A stretch of 44,565 nucleotides of DNA from AcAMD-5 sp044343935. GTDB taxonomy: Bacteria; Actinomycetota; Actinomycetes; S36-B12; UBA5976. The position numbers were made by a program, and so were the translations under genes. The notes beneath the pieces are model-generated. The model saw only the letters and a program-made list of their open reading frames with translations. It did no database searches and was not told the DNA's origin. The stretch is from contig JBIJDU010000012.1 in the NCBI GenBank assembly GCA_044343935.1, positions 1 through 44,565 of the forward strand. Direction: 5' to 3'. Shown piece by piece: positions 25,084 to 34,863 of this stretch (the first letter of the stretch is position 1; each line of letters begins with the position of its first letter).

Positions 25084-25767
25084 TTAGTTCACCCGAATAG
25101 TTGGCAGATCTGGTGCCGAAACATCATAGGTTTTAGCCTTTCGCTGCAGCAGCACTGTCAAAACCTCTGACTTTCGCTCGCCGCGTTCAGCGCTTCCCCA
25201 GATTATCGTGACATCAGATGTAAGAATGAAACGAATGTTGGAATTGGTGGCGGCGGTAACACGAGCCACCTTATCCAACAATTTTTTGGGTAAGTCAAAA
25301 AATGCGGTCGATGCTGCTAGCAATAACTTGTCACTGCCGGCAACGAATTGGGGTAAGTCAGCTCTTGGTTGAGAAACTCTGGGCAGATATTTCTCGCCCG
25401 TTTCATCTAAGTACCAAATCTCATCTTGAAATTCCAGCCAACCAATTGGTTGTCGTAGGTCAACCGAAATCACAATTCGATCTGGCCATCTTCGAGTTAC
25501 CGATGCGCTTCGCACCTGCGGTAGTGTGCTAACGCGGGCTGCTGCTGCACTTAGATTTAAGTCTGAAATTCGCTCACCGATTTCGATTGCAGCAACATTT
25601 TCAATTGGCTTACGAATGGAATCATCAGCCACCTGAATTTCCAGGCTGCCCACCACTGCATCGGATGTAGTTTGCACCACCCAAGTAATCACCGAGGCAG
25701 TGCCAGAAATGATGAGCACCGAAATCAACCAAAGCTTGAGTTTGCTTCGCTTTGCCAATTTACTCAT
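25084..25767 (-). CDS. ftsQ: Cell division protein FtsQ (POTRA domain)
   Basis: Bitopic divisome protein, 227 aa from ATG 25767. It has a short basic cytoplasmic tail, a membrane segment (about LWLISVLIISGTASVITWVV), then an extracytoplasmic POTRA domain (VGSLEIQV...ALP-like STLPQVRSASVTRRWPDRIVISV) and a FtsQ domain ending DLPTIRVN. Start 25767 gives an 8-bp overlap with murC; an upstream start at 25827 would bury the gene further in murC. The usual next gene, ftsZ, is missing from its normal place immediately downstream. Confidence 0.93.
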   Translation of the reverse strand: MSKLAKRSKLKLWLISVLIISGTASVITWVVQTTSDAVVGSLEIQVADDSIRKPIENVAAIEIGERISDLNLSAAAARVSTLPQVRSASVTRRWPDRIVISVDLRQPIGWLEFQDEIWYLDETGEKYLPRVSQPRADLPQFVAGSDKLLLAASTAFFDLPKKLLDKVARVTAATNSNIRFILTSDVTIIWGSAERGERKSEVLTVLLQRKAKTYDVSAPDLPTIRVN

Positions 25768-27154
25768 TGAATCTGCGTTCCAAGCCAGCCACAATTTCAG
25801 GCGCCAACATTGCCATATCGCCCGCACCTAAGGTCAACACGATATCTCCAGGGCTTACCCAGTTAGTTATGACATCAACCACTTTCAGGAATGATGGCTC
25901 AAAAGTCACCGCCGAATTAGGTAACTCAATGGCAGCGGCAACAGCTGCGCCACCAGCTCCCGCAATGGCTGCTTCGCCTGGTGCATAAGTTTCCATTACC
26001 GCAACCCGATCTGCTAATTTCAATGCGTCAGCAAATTCAGTTAGAAAGGCGTTCACTCGGTAATATCTAAATGGTTGAAACACCACAACGATCTTCCCAG
26101 CGCCAACTACTTCACGCGCAGCTTGCAGCGTTGCTGCAACTTCAGTCGGATGATGCGCATAATCATCATAGACCGAGATTTGATTCACAGTGCCACGCAG
26201 TTCAAACCGTCTTCTGGTCCCGCTGAACATCTCAAGTCCTGACATCAAAGCCTTTGGGTCAAGATTAAGCAAGATGCCTACACCGATTGCTGCAGTGGCA
26301 TTTAGTAAATTGTGTTGCCCTGGCACTTGCAACTTAAGCACTCCTAACTCAACGCCATCAAGGTGGAGTTGGGATTGCCACAAACTAGCCTTAACCGACA
26401 AGTTGGTTAGTTGCAACTTAGCTAGCTCACTAAATCCATAACTGAGTACCTTGACTCCAGCGGCCGCAAGTTGTGCTGCAACTTTTGCTGCGCCAGGATC
26501 ATCAACACAGATCACAACACCAATTTTGCAGTTGCGGCCAAATTTGAAAAACGCCTCTTCTATTTCAGTGAGTGAATTCCATCGGTCTAGATGATCGGCT
26601 TCAATATTTGTGATCACGCCAATGGCAGGTTGAAGCGATAGAAACGTGCCATCACTCTCATCAGCCTCAACTAAGAACAAATCATTACTGCCTGCATGGC
26701 CATTGCTACCAGTTTCATTCAACTCACTGCCAATAATGAAAGATGGATCCATGCCGAGCGATTGCAGCGCTACCGTTGTCATCGAAGTAGTTGTGGTTTT
26801 GCCGTGAGTGCCAGCAACTGCAACTACCTGTGCAGCAGCTACAATTAATTGCAGCGCGGATGCACGAGAAATCACTGGGATATTTCTTGATTTGGCAATT
26901 TGAATTTCAATGTTGGATTCAGGTATTGCGGTTGAAGTAACCACTAATTGCGCGTCTGTTAAATTCGCTGGTGCATGACCGACAAATGTGGTGACACCCA
27001 ATTGCGCTAATGCCAATAACCGTTTGGAATCCTTCGCATCACTTCCAGATACTTGATATCCCTGTCCAATCAGCACCCGCGCAATGGCAGACATGCCCGC
27101 ACCGCCGATACCAATAATATGAATTCCGCTGCGTGGTAACTGCATCATCAACAT
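25760..27154 (-). CDS. murC: UDP-N-acetylmuramate--L-alanine ligase
   Basis: First peptide ligase of peptidoglycan precursor synthesis, 464 aa. Seen: HIIGIGGAGMSAIARVL (UDP-binding Rossmann fold), GSDAKDSKR, the ATP loop AGTHGKTTTTSM, EADESDGTFL, ITNIEADHLDRW, and YDDYAHHPTEVAATL. The start at 27154 overlaps murG by 7 bp; ATG 27148 overlaps the murG stop as TGATG and is equally possible. Its place between murG and ftsQ resembles mycobacteria; in Streptomyces murC lies elsewhere. Confidence 0.97.
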   Translation of the reverse strand: MLMMQLPRSGIHIIGIGGAGMSAIARVLIGQGYQVSGSDAKDSKRLLALAQLGVTTFVGHAPANLTDAQLVVTSTAIPESNIEIQIAKSRNIPVISRASALQLIVAAAQVVAVAGTHGKTTTTSMTTVALQSLGMDPSFIIGSELNETGSNGHAGSNDLFLVEADESDGTFLSLQPAIGVITNIEADHLDRWNSLTEIEEAFFKFGRNCKIGVVICVDDPGAAKVAAQLAAAGVKVLSYGFSELAKLQLTNLSVKASLWQSQLHLDGVELGVLKLQVPGQHNLLNATAAIGVGILLNLDPKALMSGLEMFSGTRRRFELRGTVNQISVYDDYAHHPTEVAATLQAAREVVGAGKIVVVFQPFRYYRVNAFLTEFADALKLADRVAVMETYAPGEAAIAGAGGAAVAAAIELPNSAVTFEPSFLKVVDVITNWVSPGDIVLTLGAGDMAMLAPEIVAGLERRFNE

Positions 27155-28230
27155 ACCGATCTAAGGGCAGCCACAATGTCGGCCGCAGCCGTTGGACGCC
27201 CAATCGATTTTGCATTTCTGCCCATCTGCTCTAATTTACTTTGATCAGCGAGTAGTGAATCAATCAGCAGTGACAACTTAGATTCAGTGCAGTCTTGATT
27301 GCGCAGCAGTGCGGCAGCGCCCGCTGCAACTAGTTCAGCAGCATTAAATTCTTGTTCACCATTACCTACTGGATATGGCACCAGAATTGCTGGCAAACCG
27401 GCACAAGCAAGTTCAGCTACCGTAAGAGCACCGGAGCGAGTTATTGCTAAATCGGCTGCAGCGTAAGCAAGATCCATTCGATCACAATAACCCAGCACAA
27501 CGTACTTTCCTGCAAATTCCGTTGCATGACCTTGATACTTCGACAAGTTCAAATCTCCAACGATGTGCAATACATGAATACCTTGGCTAGTTAACTTAGG
27601 GGCCAAATCTGAGATTGTTTGATTGATTCGCTCTGCTCCTTGCGAGCCACCAAAAACCAATATCAAGGTTCCGTTAGTTGGCATAGAAAAATAAGATCTT
27701 GCAGTTTGCTTATGCGCACTTCGATCAAGCACCGCAATCTCATGCCGAATCGGAGTTCCTAGCAACTTTCCGTTTGGCAAACTGTTAGGAAAACTCTCAA
27801 TCACTAGCGCTGCATGTTTTGCCGCACGTTGATTGGTAACGCCCGGACGTGCATTGGATTCATGAATAACAATTGGAATTCGTAACAGTTTTGCGGCAGC
27901 GTAGCTAGGTGCGGCAACATAACCACCAAAACCCATCACGAAATTTGGTTTGATTTTGTTAAACAAAATACACAACTTAAATACGGCCGTTATGAACTGC
28001 CAGGGATAACTGATCAATTGAAAGTTAAGTTTGCGAGGAAGGCCGATAACATTAATTTGATGCAATTGATAACCACGAGCGGGCACAATTCGGCCTTCCA
28101 AACCACGAAAACCACCGATAAAGTGAATATCTGAGGTTGTCGCCAGTTGCTGTCGCTCTAGTTCAGCTGCAATTGCTAATGCTGGTTCAATATGGCCGGC
28201 AGTTCCGCCACCTGCTAGCACTACTCGCAT
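27148..28230 (-). CDS. murG: MurG, lipid II-forming GlcNAc transferase
   Basis: Peripheral membrane glycosyltransferase that turns lipid I into lipid II, 360 aa. Seen: VVLAGGGTAGHIEPALAIA at the N-terminus, FVMGFGGYVAAPSYAAA, HESNARPGVTNQ, LVFGGSQGAERIN, and TRSGALTVAELACAGLPAILVPYP for UDP-GlcNAc binding. It starts 2 nt after the ftsW stop. Usual length and all motifs are present. Confidence 0.97.
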   Translation of the reverse strand: MRVVLAGGGTAGHIEPALAIAAELERQQLATTSDIHFIGGFRGLEGRIVPARGYQLHQINVIGLPRKLNFQLISYPWQFITAVFKLCILFNKIKPNFVMGFGGYVAAPSYAAAKLLRIPIVIHESNARPGVTNQRAAKHAALVIESFPNSLPNGKLLGTPIRHEIAVLDRSAHKQTARSYFSMPTNGTLILVFGGSQGAERINQTISDLAPKLTSQGIHVLHIVGDLNLSKYQGHATEFAGKYVVLGYCDRMDLAYAAADLAITRSGALTVAELACAGLPAILVPYPVGNGEQEFNAAELVAAGAAALLRNQDCTESKLSLLIDSLLADQSKLEQMGRNAKSIGRPTAAADIVAALRSVC

Positions 28231-28232
28231 CG

Positions 28233-29411
28233 TTATTTCTTCACTACACTTTCAAACTTCACAGATCTAGTTATTTCGTTTTGAGCAAAGGCCAACAATA
28301 AGCCAATCATTGCTAGCGTCGGAATTAGTGCTGATCCACCCGTTGATACCAATGGCAGCGGCACTCCCATGATTGGTAACACACCGAGCACCGCGCCGAT
28401 ATTAATCATGGCTTGGCCGCCAATCCAACCAACAGATCCAGCACACACATAACGAACGAAATCTGAATCAGTATGTCGACCTAATGAAATTATCGCAATG
28501 CAGAGAATCATGAAAAGTACCAAAATCGTTAGCGCACCAAGCAGGCCTAACTCTTCACCGATTACCGCAAATATAAAATCGGTATGCGCTTCGGGCAAGG
28601 TCCCCCATTTTTCTCGGCTCGCACCCAGGCCTTGACCAAAAAAACCGCCAGAAGCAAGAGCAAACTTGGCATGCATTGCTTGAAAGCCAACTCCTTCTGG
28701 ATCAGCTTCAGGATTAAGCCATGCCGTAATTCGTTCCATACGATAAGGACGCGAATATGCCAAAATTCCAATTAACCCAATGCCAATCAAGCCCGCTGAA
28801 ACAAAGTACCGCAACGGTGCATTAGCAACAAACAACATCACCGCAATTGAAAGTCCAATTATCACTGCGTTTCCAACATCGCCCGCAATCACAATTAGCA
28901 GTAAAACTAAGCCGGTAGAAGCTATTACTGGCGAAATAAACTTTGATGCACTGCCCAATAGATGTTTTCGATTAGCCAATTGGTGTGCGCCAAAAACAAT
29001 CAAGGCAAACTTGGCAAATTCACTTGGTTGTAGTCGAATACCAAATCCGAAATCTAGCCAGTTAGTCTGACCGCCAACTGTCGAACCAAGTCCTGGCACG
29101 AAAACCAAGACCAACAAAAAAATCACGCTCGCCATTAGCAGCGGAGTCAATCTGCGCAAAACTGCCAAATCCATTTTTGCCAGCACGATCAGCGCAATTG
29201 CGCCAAGCATGGCGTAAAACGCTTGACGGATAAAAATAGTGAATTCACTATCGTAAACAAGTTTTGATTCATAAAATGATGAACTCAAAACCATAATCAA
29301 CCCGATAAATAGCAGCAACATTGAACTGCCGCGGATTAGCTGAAATGAGGCCTGCGCAGGCGCCAGTCGCGGCTGGGACTGGGCTGGCACGGGGGAAGCG
29401 TGCTTTTCCAT
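28233..29411 (-). CDS. ftsW: FtsW septal peptidoglycan glycosyltransferase (SEDS family)
   Basis: Polytopic SEDS polymerase that works with FtsI, about 392 aa with roughly ten membrane segments. Seen: NWLDFGFGIRLQPSEFAKFALI, AGDVGNAVIIG, LASGGFFGQGLGASREKWG, EAHTDFIFAVIGEELGLLG and the C-terminal VPLPLVSTGGSALIPT. Start candidates are ATG 29417 and 29411. I prefer 29411 because GAGACT lies 6 nt upstream with TTGGGT 16 bp further up, a leaderless-type promoter. A 5' extension to 29453 is unlikely. It is divergent from the aldehyde dehydrogenase gene, so murD and ftsW are not in one transcript. Confidence 0.93.
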   Translation of the reverse strand: MEKHASPVPAQSQPRLAPAQASFQLIRGSSMLLLFIGLIMVLSSSFYESKLVYDSEFTIFIRQAFYAMLGAIALIVLAKMDLAVLRRLTPLLMASVIFLLVLVFVPGLGSTVGGQTNWLDFGFGIRLQPSEFAKFALIVFGAHQLANRKHLLGSASKFISPVIASTGLVLLLIVIAGDVGNAVIIGLSIAVMLFVANAPLRYFVSAGLIGIGLIGILAYSRPYRMERITAWLNPEADPEGVGFQAMHAKFALASGGFFGQGLGASREKWGTLPEAHTDFIFAVIGEELGLLGALTILVLFMILCIAIISLGRHTDSDFVRYVCAGSVGWIGGQAMINIGAVLGVLPIMGVPLPLVSTGGSALIPTLAMIGLLLAFAQNEITRSVKFESVVKK

Positions 29412-29492
29412 GGCCATAGTCTCTAATGGTTTTACCCTCACCCAAGGCAGCATCTGCTGCGTGTCGCCATCGGCTCGTGAGAGGATGCGTTC

Positions 29493-30995
29493 ATGACAAA
29501 TTCAACTCTCCCAATTGCTGCACCGGTATCCGACAAAGCACGTGCGGAATCAGTTCTAAAAACCGTCCCACATCAGTCCTTGCTGGCGGGCAAATGGAGC
29601 ACCACCAGTGGTGAGCCAATTCCAGTTACCGATCCTGCCAATGGCGAAGTGTTGTTAACAGTAGGCAACGCCACCGGAAAAGACCTGCTTAATGTGCTCG
29701 ATGAGATGCACCTGGCGCAGCGGAAGTGGGCCAAAGTGTCACCGCGTGATCGAGCCGAAATTTTGCGACGATCTTTTGACTTAATGGTTGAGCGAGCCGA
29801 CGATATTGCGTTACTAATGACGCTGGAAAGCGGTAAAACTCTGCTTGAAGCTCGAAATGAAGTGATTTACGCAGCTGAGTTTTTGCGCTGGTTCTCTGAA
29901 GAGACAGTTCGAATTGGCGGAGAGCTTAGAACTGCGCCATCTGGGGTGCACCGAATTCTTACTGTTAAACAACCGGTAGGGATCGCTTACTTAATTACAC
30001 CTTGGAACTTCCCTGCGGCAATGATGACTCGAAAAATTGGACCCGCACTCGCTGCTGGAAATGCAGTTGTCGTTAAGCCAGCAACTGAGACCCCGTTGAC
30101 CGCGTTCGCCATCGCGCAAGTATTTCTTGATGCCGGTGTTGAACCTGGTGTGTTAACCGTACTAACCACCCGAAACCCAAATGAAATCACTGATGCTGCA
30201 TTTTCGCACCCAGAAGTAAGAAAACTCTCGTTTACTGGTTCAACGCCAATTGGTCGAATGTTGCTAGAAAAGGCTGCTGGCCGAATTCTGCGCTCTTCCA
30301 TGGAACTTGGTGGAAATGGTCCATTTATTGTGATGGAAGATGCGGACTTAGATAAAGCTATTGAAGGTGCAATGATTGCCAAAATGCGTAACTGTGGCCA
30401 GGCTTGCACCGCCGCTAATCGATTTATCGTACATTCCAAAGTGCATGATGAATTTGTGTCACGACTTAGCAGTGAGATGGCAAAACTAAAACCAGGCCAC
30501 GGAACTGATCCTGCAACAACATTAGCGCCAATGGTCTCGCGAAAAGCACATGATCGAGTGGCCCAACTCGTTGTTGATGCGATGAAGCGAGGCGGTAAGG
30601 CGGTACTAGGTGCCATTGGCACTGAAGGGCCAGGAGCCTTTTATGCCGCAACCGTGATTGGGGATGTGCCAAAGGATTCGCCACTTCTTGGCGAAGAGAT
30701 ATTTGGCCCAGTTGCAGCCGTTACCCGTATTGAAACTGAAGCTGAAGCAATTGCATTTGCTAATGACACCGAGTTTGGTCTGGTGGGTTATGTCTTTACT
30801 GAAAACTTAGCCCGCGGCTTACGGATGGCAGAGCTACTAGAGACCGGAATGGTTGGCATTAATCGAGGATTGGTCAGCGATCCAGCAGCGCCATTTGGTG
30901 GCGTTAAGCAATCTGGTTTAGGTCGAGAAGGTGGCTTTGAAGGGATTGAAGAGTTTCTGGAAACCAAATACATCTCAGTGCCAAATTGGAATTAA
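29493..30995 (+). CDS. Aldehyde dehydrogenase, succinate-semialdehyde-dehydrogenase-like
   Basis: NAD(P)-dependent ALDH-superfamily enzyme, 500 aa. Seen: LITPWNFPAAMMTRKIGPAL, KPATETPLTAFA, LSFTGSTPIGRML, catalytic Glu in MELGGNGPFIVMEDADL, catalytic Cys in RNCGQACTAANRF, and EIFGPVAAVTR with PFGGVKQSGLGREGG near the end. The overall form is nearest GabD-type succinate-semialdehyde dehydrogenases, but substrate calls within this family are often wrong. GAGAGG lies 8 nt before the ATG. It is on the opposite strand in the middle of the division cluster, between ftsW and murD, and its end overlaps the murD end by 4 bp. Confidence 0.9.
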   Translation: MTNSTLPIAAPVSDKARAESVLKTVPHQSLLAGKWSTTSGEPIPVTDPANGEVLLTVGNATGKDLLNVLDEMHLAQRKWAKVSPRDRAEILRRSFDLMVERADDIALLMTLESGKTLLEARNEVIYAAEFLRWFSEETVRIGGELRTAPSGVHRILTVKQPVGIAYLITPWNFPAAMMTRKIGPALAAGNAVVVKPATETPLTAFAIAQVFLDAGVEPGVLTVLTTRNPNEITDAAFSHPEVRKLSFTGSTPIGRMLLEKAAGRILRSSMELGGNGPFIVMEDADLDKAIEGAMIAKMRNCGQACTAANRFIVHSKVHDEFVSRLSSEMAKLKPGHGTDPATTLAPMVSRKAHDRVAQLVVDAMKRGGKAVLGAIGTEGPGAFYAATVIGDVPKDSPLLGEEIFGPVAAVTRIETEAEAIAFANDTEFGLVGYVFTENLARGLRMAELLETGMVGINRGLVSDPAAPFGGVKQSGLGREGGFEGIEEFLETKYISVPNWN

Positions 30996-32413
30996 GTTAA
31001 CGCAAGTACTTCAGCTGCGAACAGATCGCCGCGGTGCGAGTAGTTCTTAAACATGTCCCATGAGGCACAACCTGGTGCCAATAGCACGGTATCTCCTGGT
31101 TGAGCAAAATCCCTTGCCGAGGTCACTACTAACTTCATCGCCGCTGCCGGTTCAGTCTCATCAACAACAACAATTGGTAGATCAGGTGCAGTCTGTCGCA
31201 AAATCTCAAACAAGGTCTGACGATCTTGTCCCAGTAACACCGCAGCGCGCATGTTTGCCGCAGTTGATTTAACTAAATCCAATAAATTTTGACCTTTAGC
31301 GTCACCGCCACCAATCCAGACCACTTTTTTGTATGCCATGATGGATTGCACTGCCGCATGAGCATTAGTTGCTTTTGAATCATCGATGTATTTAACGCCA
31401 TTTACATCCGCAACAAGTTCAATTCGATGTTTTGCTGGTTGAAAACTTCGCAGGCCAGCACTAACTGCGCTTGCTGGTACACCATAGGCTCGAGTGAGCG
31501 CGGCTGCAGCTAACGCATTACTGAGATTGTGCGGGGCAAATGGATGAACATCCAATACCGAAGCAAGTTCCTGTGCGGAAGTTGCGCGCTCCACTAAAAA
31601 GGCTCGATCAACGATTAGGTCTTCGACCACACCGATCATTGAACGCGCCGGAATCTTACGAGTGAAACCAATTGCTCGACATCCCTCAATCACATCCGCA
31701 TCTGCCACCATTTGCATCGTAACTGGATCTTCATCGTTGTAAATGGCAGCCACAACAGTATTTTGATAAGTACGCGCCTTCATACCGCGATATTGTGCCA
31801 TCGTGCCAAAGTGATCCAGATGATCCTCTGCCAAATTTAGTACTACTGATGCTAACGGTGAAATGGTATAGACGAACGGCAATTGCTGAACTCCTACTTC
31901 AACCACAAAGACATCATATGTTTCACCATCAGTCACGGCATCAATTGCAGGATGGCCAATATTGCCAATTGCTTTAGATTTCAAACCAGCCGCGAGCAAG
32001 ATTGAATTTGCCATTAGCGTGGTTGTGGTTTTGCCATTAGTGCCAGAAATCAACAACCATGGCACAGTTGGATCACGAAACCGCCAAGCCAATTCCAACT
32101 CCCCCCAAATAGGAGTTTGGCTTTTTTCATAATGCGCAAGCCAAGGATGATTTGGCGGTAAGCCAGGTGAGGTGATTACTAAATCAACATCTGGCAACTC
32201 AGTTGCACTTAGCACCACAGTTGCACCCAACGTCTCCAAGATTTGTGCTCTGCGCTGCGAGTCTGCGGAACTTGTTTCATCCAATGAAAAAACGCTGGCA
32301 CCACATCTAAGCAGCGCATCAGCACACGCAAAACCAGCCACGCCAATGCCAAGCACAGCAATTCGCCAACCAGCTAAGTTGCAATTTCGATTGATCTCAT
32401 CGAGATCTTTCAT
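30992..32413 (-). CDS. murD: UDP-MurNAc-L-alanine--D-glutamate ligase
   Basis: Adds D-Glu to UDP-MurNAc-Ala, 473 aa. Seen: RIAVLGIGVAGFACADALL, VITSPGLPPNHPWL, ATP loop SGTNGKTTTTLMA, VVLNLAEDHLDHFGTM, PAKHRIELVADVNGVKYIDDSKATN and LLAPGCASWDMFKNYSHRGDLF. The ATG overlaps the mraY TGA as ATGA. It is the last gene of the mraZ-to-murD block; the next gene is convergent. Confidence 0.97.
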   Translation of the reverse strand: MKDLDEINRNCNLAGWRIAVLGIGVAGFACADALLRCGASVFSLDETSSADSQRRAQILETLGATVVLSATELPDVDLVITSPGLPPNHPWLAHYEKSQTPIWGELELAWRFRDPTVPWLLISGTNGKTTTTLMANSILLAAGLKSKAIGNIGHPAIDAVTDGETYDVFVVEVGVQQLPFVYTISPLASVVLNLAEDHLDHFGTMAQYRGMKARTYQNTVVAAIYNDEDPVTMQMVADADVIEGCRAIGFTRKIPARSMIGVVEDLIVDRAFLVERATSAQELASVLDVHPFAPHNLSNALAAAALTRAYGVPASAVSAGLRSFQPAKHRIELVADVNGVKYIDDSKATNAHAAVQSIMAYKKVVWIGGGDAKGQNLLDLVKSTAANMRAAVLLGQDRQTLFEILRQTAPDLPIVVVDETEPAAAMKLVVTSARDFAQPGDTVLLAPGCASWDMFKNYSHRGDLFAAEVLALT

Positions 32414-33477
32414 CTAGCTACCCATTCAGCATAAAAGGCCGCCATTCCAGTGCCAACAAATAGACCTTGCAAGATCCAGAATCGAACCACAATTTGCTGC
32501 TCTGGCCAACCTTTTAGTTCGAAATGGTGATGCACCGGAGACATTAAGAAAATTCGCTTTTCCCGAATCTTGAACGAAATTCGTTGCACCACTACCGAAC
32601 CGGTAGTCATGACAAACAATCCACCAAGCAAAATCAATAGAAGTTGGGTGTGGGTGAAAATTGCCAATGCAACAATTCCGCCACCGATTGCAAATGATCC
32701 GGTATCACCCATGATAATTGAAGCTGGCGAAGTATTAAACCAAAGGAAGCCAAAGACTGCTGCGGCAAACGCTGCGGCAATAATGGCAAGATCAAGTGGG
32801 TCGCGAACTTCATAGCATTTGACATAATCATCTTTGGCGCAACTTTGACCAAATTGCCAAAAGCCCATCAGGGCATAGGCAGCAAACGTTACAAATGCCG
32901 CACCTGACGCGAGTCCATCTAAACCATCAGTGATGTTAACCGCATTTGTAGTAGCAGTGATCATGAACCAGATGAACAAAATCATTACCAGAGTTGGTAA
33001 AACCAAATTAGTTTCTCGAACTACTGAAATTGCTAATGAGGCTGGTGCGACTCCCCGATCGTCGGCAAACTGCAGCGCAAGATAACCAAAACTCAATCCA
33101 ATTAAAGCTTGAAAAATGAGTTTGGTGCGCGGTCTAATGCCACCACTGTGTTGCTTAAAAACTTTCTTGTAATCGTCAATAAATCCAATTGCAGCTAGGG
33201 CAAGCATTAAGTAAATAACTAATAGGCCAGATGCAGATGGCGGCGTCCAGAACACTAAATGGGATCCGGTGTAGCCAACCAGCACTGCAAGAATCATGAC
33301 CAAGCCGCCCATGCTTGGGGTGCCGCGTTTATGCTCATGATCTGGGTAAATAGCGCCATCTGTTGACTGTTTAATGGCTTGCGCTAAACCACGGGCTCGA
33401 AGAAACTTAATCAATGCTGGTGTGGCCAACAAGCTAGTAACGAGTGAGAGTACCGCTGCTAGCACGATAAGTCGCAC
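32410..33477 (-). CDS. mraY: Phospho-MurNAc-pentapeptide transferase
   Basis: Polytopic enzyme that makes lipid I from UDP-MurNAc-pentapeptide and undecaprenyl phosphate, 355 aa with about ten membrane segments. Seen: KRGTPSMGGLVMIL, GFIDDYKKVFKQHSGGIRP with the DDY metal site, NAVNITDGLDGLASGAAF, IMGDTGSFAIGG, and the cytoplasmic HHHFELKGWPEQQIVVRFW. It starts with GTG, 3 nt after the murF stop. Confidence 0.97.
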   Translation of the reverse strand: MRLIVLAAVLSLVTSLLATPALIKFLRARGLAQAIKQSTDGAIYPDHEHKRGTPSMGGLVMILAVLVGYTGSHLVFWTPPSASGLLVIYLMLALAAIGFIDDYKKVFKQHSGGIRPRTKLIFQALIGLSFGYLALQFADDRGVAPASLAISVVRETNLVLPTLVMILFIWFMITATTNAVNITDGLDGLASGAAFVTFAAYALMGFWQFGQSCAKDDYVKCYEVRDPLDLAIIAAAFAAAVFGFLWFNTSPASIIMGDTGSFAIGGGIVALAIFTHTQLLLILLGGLFVMTTGSVVVQRISFKIREKRIFLMSPVHHHFELKGWPEQQIVVRFWILQGLFVGTGMAAFYAEWVAR

Positions 33478-33480
33478 GGC

Positions 33481-34863
33481 CTAACTCTCCTTTGTCGCTA
33501 AAACTTGCCGCAGATTGGCGGCTGCCGAGTCAAATCCTGCTGCACGAGAGGCCTTAAATAACACAAGATCTCCACTTTTTATTTCGTGTCGAAGTAATTC
33601 CAATGCCTCAGCTTGATTGGCAACGGAGATGCGGCGCTGCTTAGGCAAGTCTGCCGCTGCTGCACCTGCGACAATCTCATTACCCCACGGACCAATGCCA
33701 ATCAGTAGCTCTGCACTTGCCGATGCCGCGCCGACTTCTCGATGCAGTTGTGTTGCCGAGGTACCCAATTCAGCCATCTCACCTAACACTGCGATGCGCT
33801 TGCCCGAGCAAGCCATCTGTCCTAATGCGGCTAGCGCTGCTTTCATGCTCTCTGGATTAGCGTTGTAAGAATCGTCAATCACGGTAATTCCGGAAATCAC
33901 TGAAGTTGCCATTCTAAGTGCACTGCGAGGTTTTGCAGTAGCTAAGCCCGCTTCAATCTCAGTTAAGCCAACACCAGCGGCAAGGGCCATTCCAACCGCA
34001 ATTGCCGCATTTTCGGCTTGATGTTTACCGATTAAATTCAGTTTTACTTCTACTTCGCCCGCGGGAGTGTGCAGGGTGAATCGAGGGCGACTTGCTGCAT
34101 CGAGCGATAACTTAGATATTTGGATATCTGAACCAGGGGCATAACCGGCATACCAAACTCTTCCCTTTGTTTTGCCAGCGATAACTCTGGATTCGGCTTG
34201 GTCGGCATTTAGCACCGCAACTCCATCATCTGCAAGCAACTCAACAATCTCACCTTTAGTGTGCATTATCGCTTCTCGCGAACCAAACTCGCCTAGGTGT
34301 GCTGAGCCAATGAGAGTAATTCCAACAATATTTGGTCGAGCAATTTCACATAACTCGCGAATATTGCCTTTATGTCTTGCCCCCATTTCCAAAATGACCG
34401 CAGCTGAATTCCTATTTGCACCAATTAATGTGGCCGGCATTCCCAATTCATTGTTTCGAGAACCTGCCGGAGCCAGAACCGGTCCTAGTGAACCAAGCAG
34501 ATCAATCAATAAATCTTTGGTTGTAGTTTTACCGCTAGATCCAGTTAGTGCAAGTACTGGGCAATTTAACTTAATTCGATTTGCTTTTGCTAATTTAACT
34601 AAGGCGATAAGTACATCGGGAACCAAGATACTTGGCGCGGCAATAGGTTCACTAACTAACGCAGCTATTGCGCCCTGTGTAATCGCTGCAGTTGCATAAT
34701 CGTGTCCATTACTAGTTGCGCCACGAAATGCGGCAAACAAGCTCCCTGGAATTGCTTCTCTAGAATCATAAACTGCAGTTGTAACTACCGAAGATAGATC
34801 TGGCAGATTGGAGCCAGCACCAGCAGTAATTTCTAGCACCTCTTTAAGTGTTAACTCACTCAT
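33481..34863 (-). CDS. murF: UDP-MurNAc-tripeptide--D-Ala-D-Ala ligase
   Basis: Adds D-Ala-D-Ala to the precursor, 460 aa. Seen: VTTAVYDSREAIPGSLFAAF, ATP loop LTGSSGKTTTKDLL, AGSRNNELGMPATLIGA, VILEMGARHKGNI, GITLIGSAHLGEFGS, and IDDSYNANPESMKAAL. The ATG overlaps murE by 8 bp. All expected motifs are present. Confidence 0.97.
   Translation of the reverse strand: MSELTLKEVLEITAGAGSNLPDLSSVVTTAVYDSREAIPGSLFAAFRGATSNGHDYATAAITQGAIAALVSEPIAAPSILVPDVLIALVKLAKANRIKLNCPVLALTGSSGKTTTKDLLIDLLGSLGPVLAPAGSRNNELGMPATLIGANRNSAAVILEMGARHKGNIRELCEIARPNIVGITLIGSAHLGEFGSREAIMHTKGEIVELLADDGVAVLNADQAESRVIAGKTKGRVWYAGYAPGSDIQISKLSLDAASRPRFTLHTPAGEVEVKLNLIGKHQAENAAIAVGMALAAGVGLTEIEAGLATAKPRSALRMATSVISGITVIDDSYNANPESMKAALAALGQMACSGKRIAVLGEMAELGTSATQLHREVGAASASAELLIGIGPWGNEIVAGAAAADLPKQRRISVANQAEALELLRHEIKSGDLVLFKASRAAGFDSAAANLRQVLATKES

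Noticed and set aside
29987..30622. 211-codon minus-strand ORF antisense to the aldehyde dehydrogenase
   Set aside because: It lies wholly within a gene with catalytic motifs intact; it has no ribosome binding site and no family similarity I can see.
34172..34699. 175-codon plus-strand ORF antisense to murF
   Set aside because: It is a shadow frame of murF with no domain pattern.
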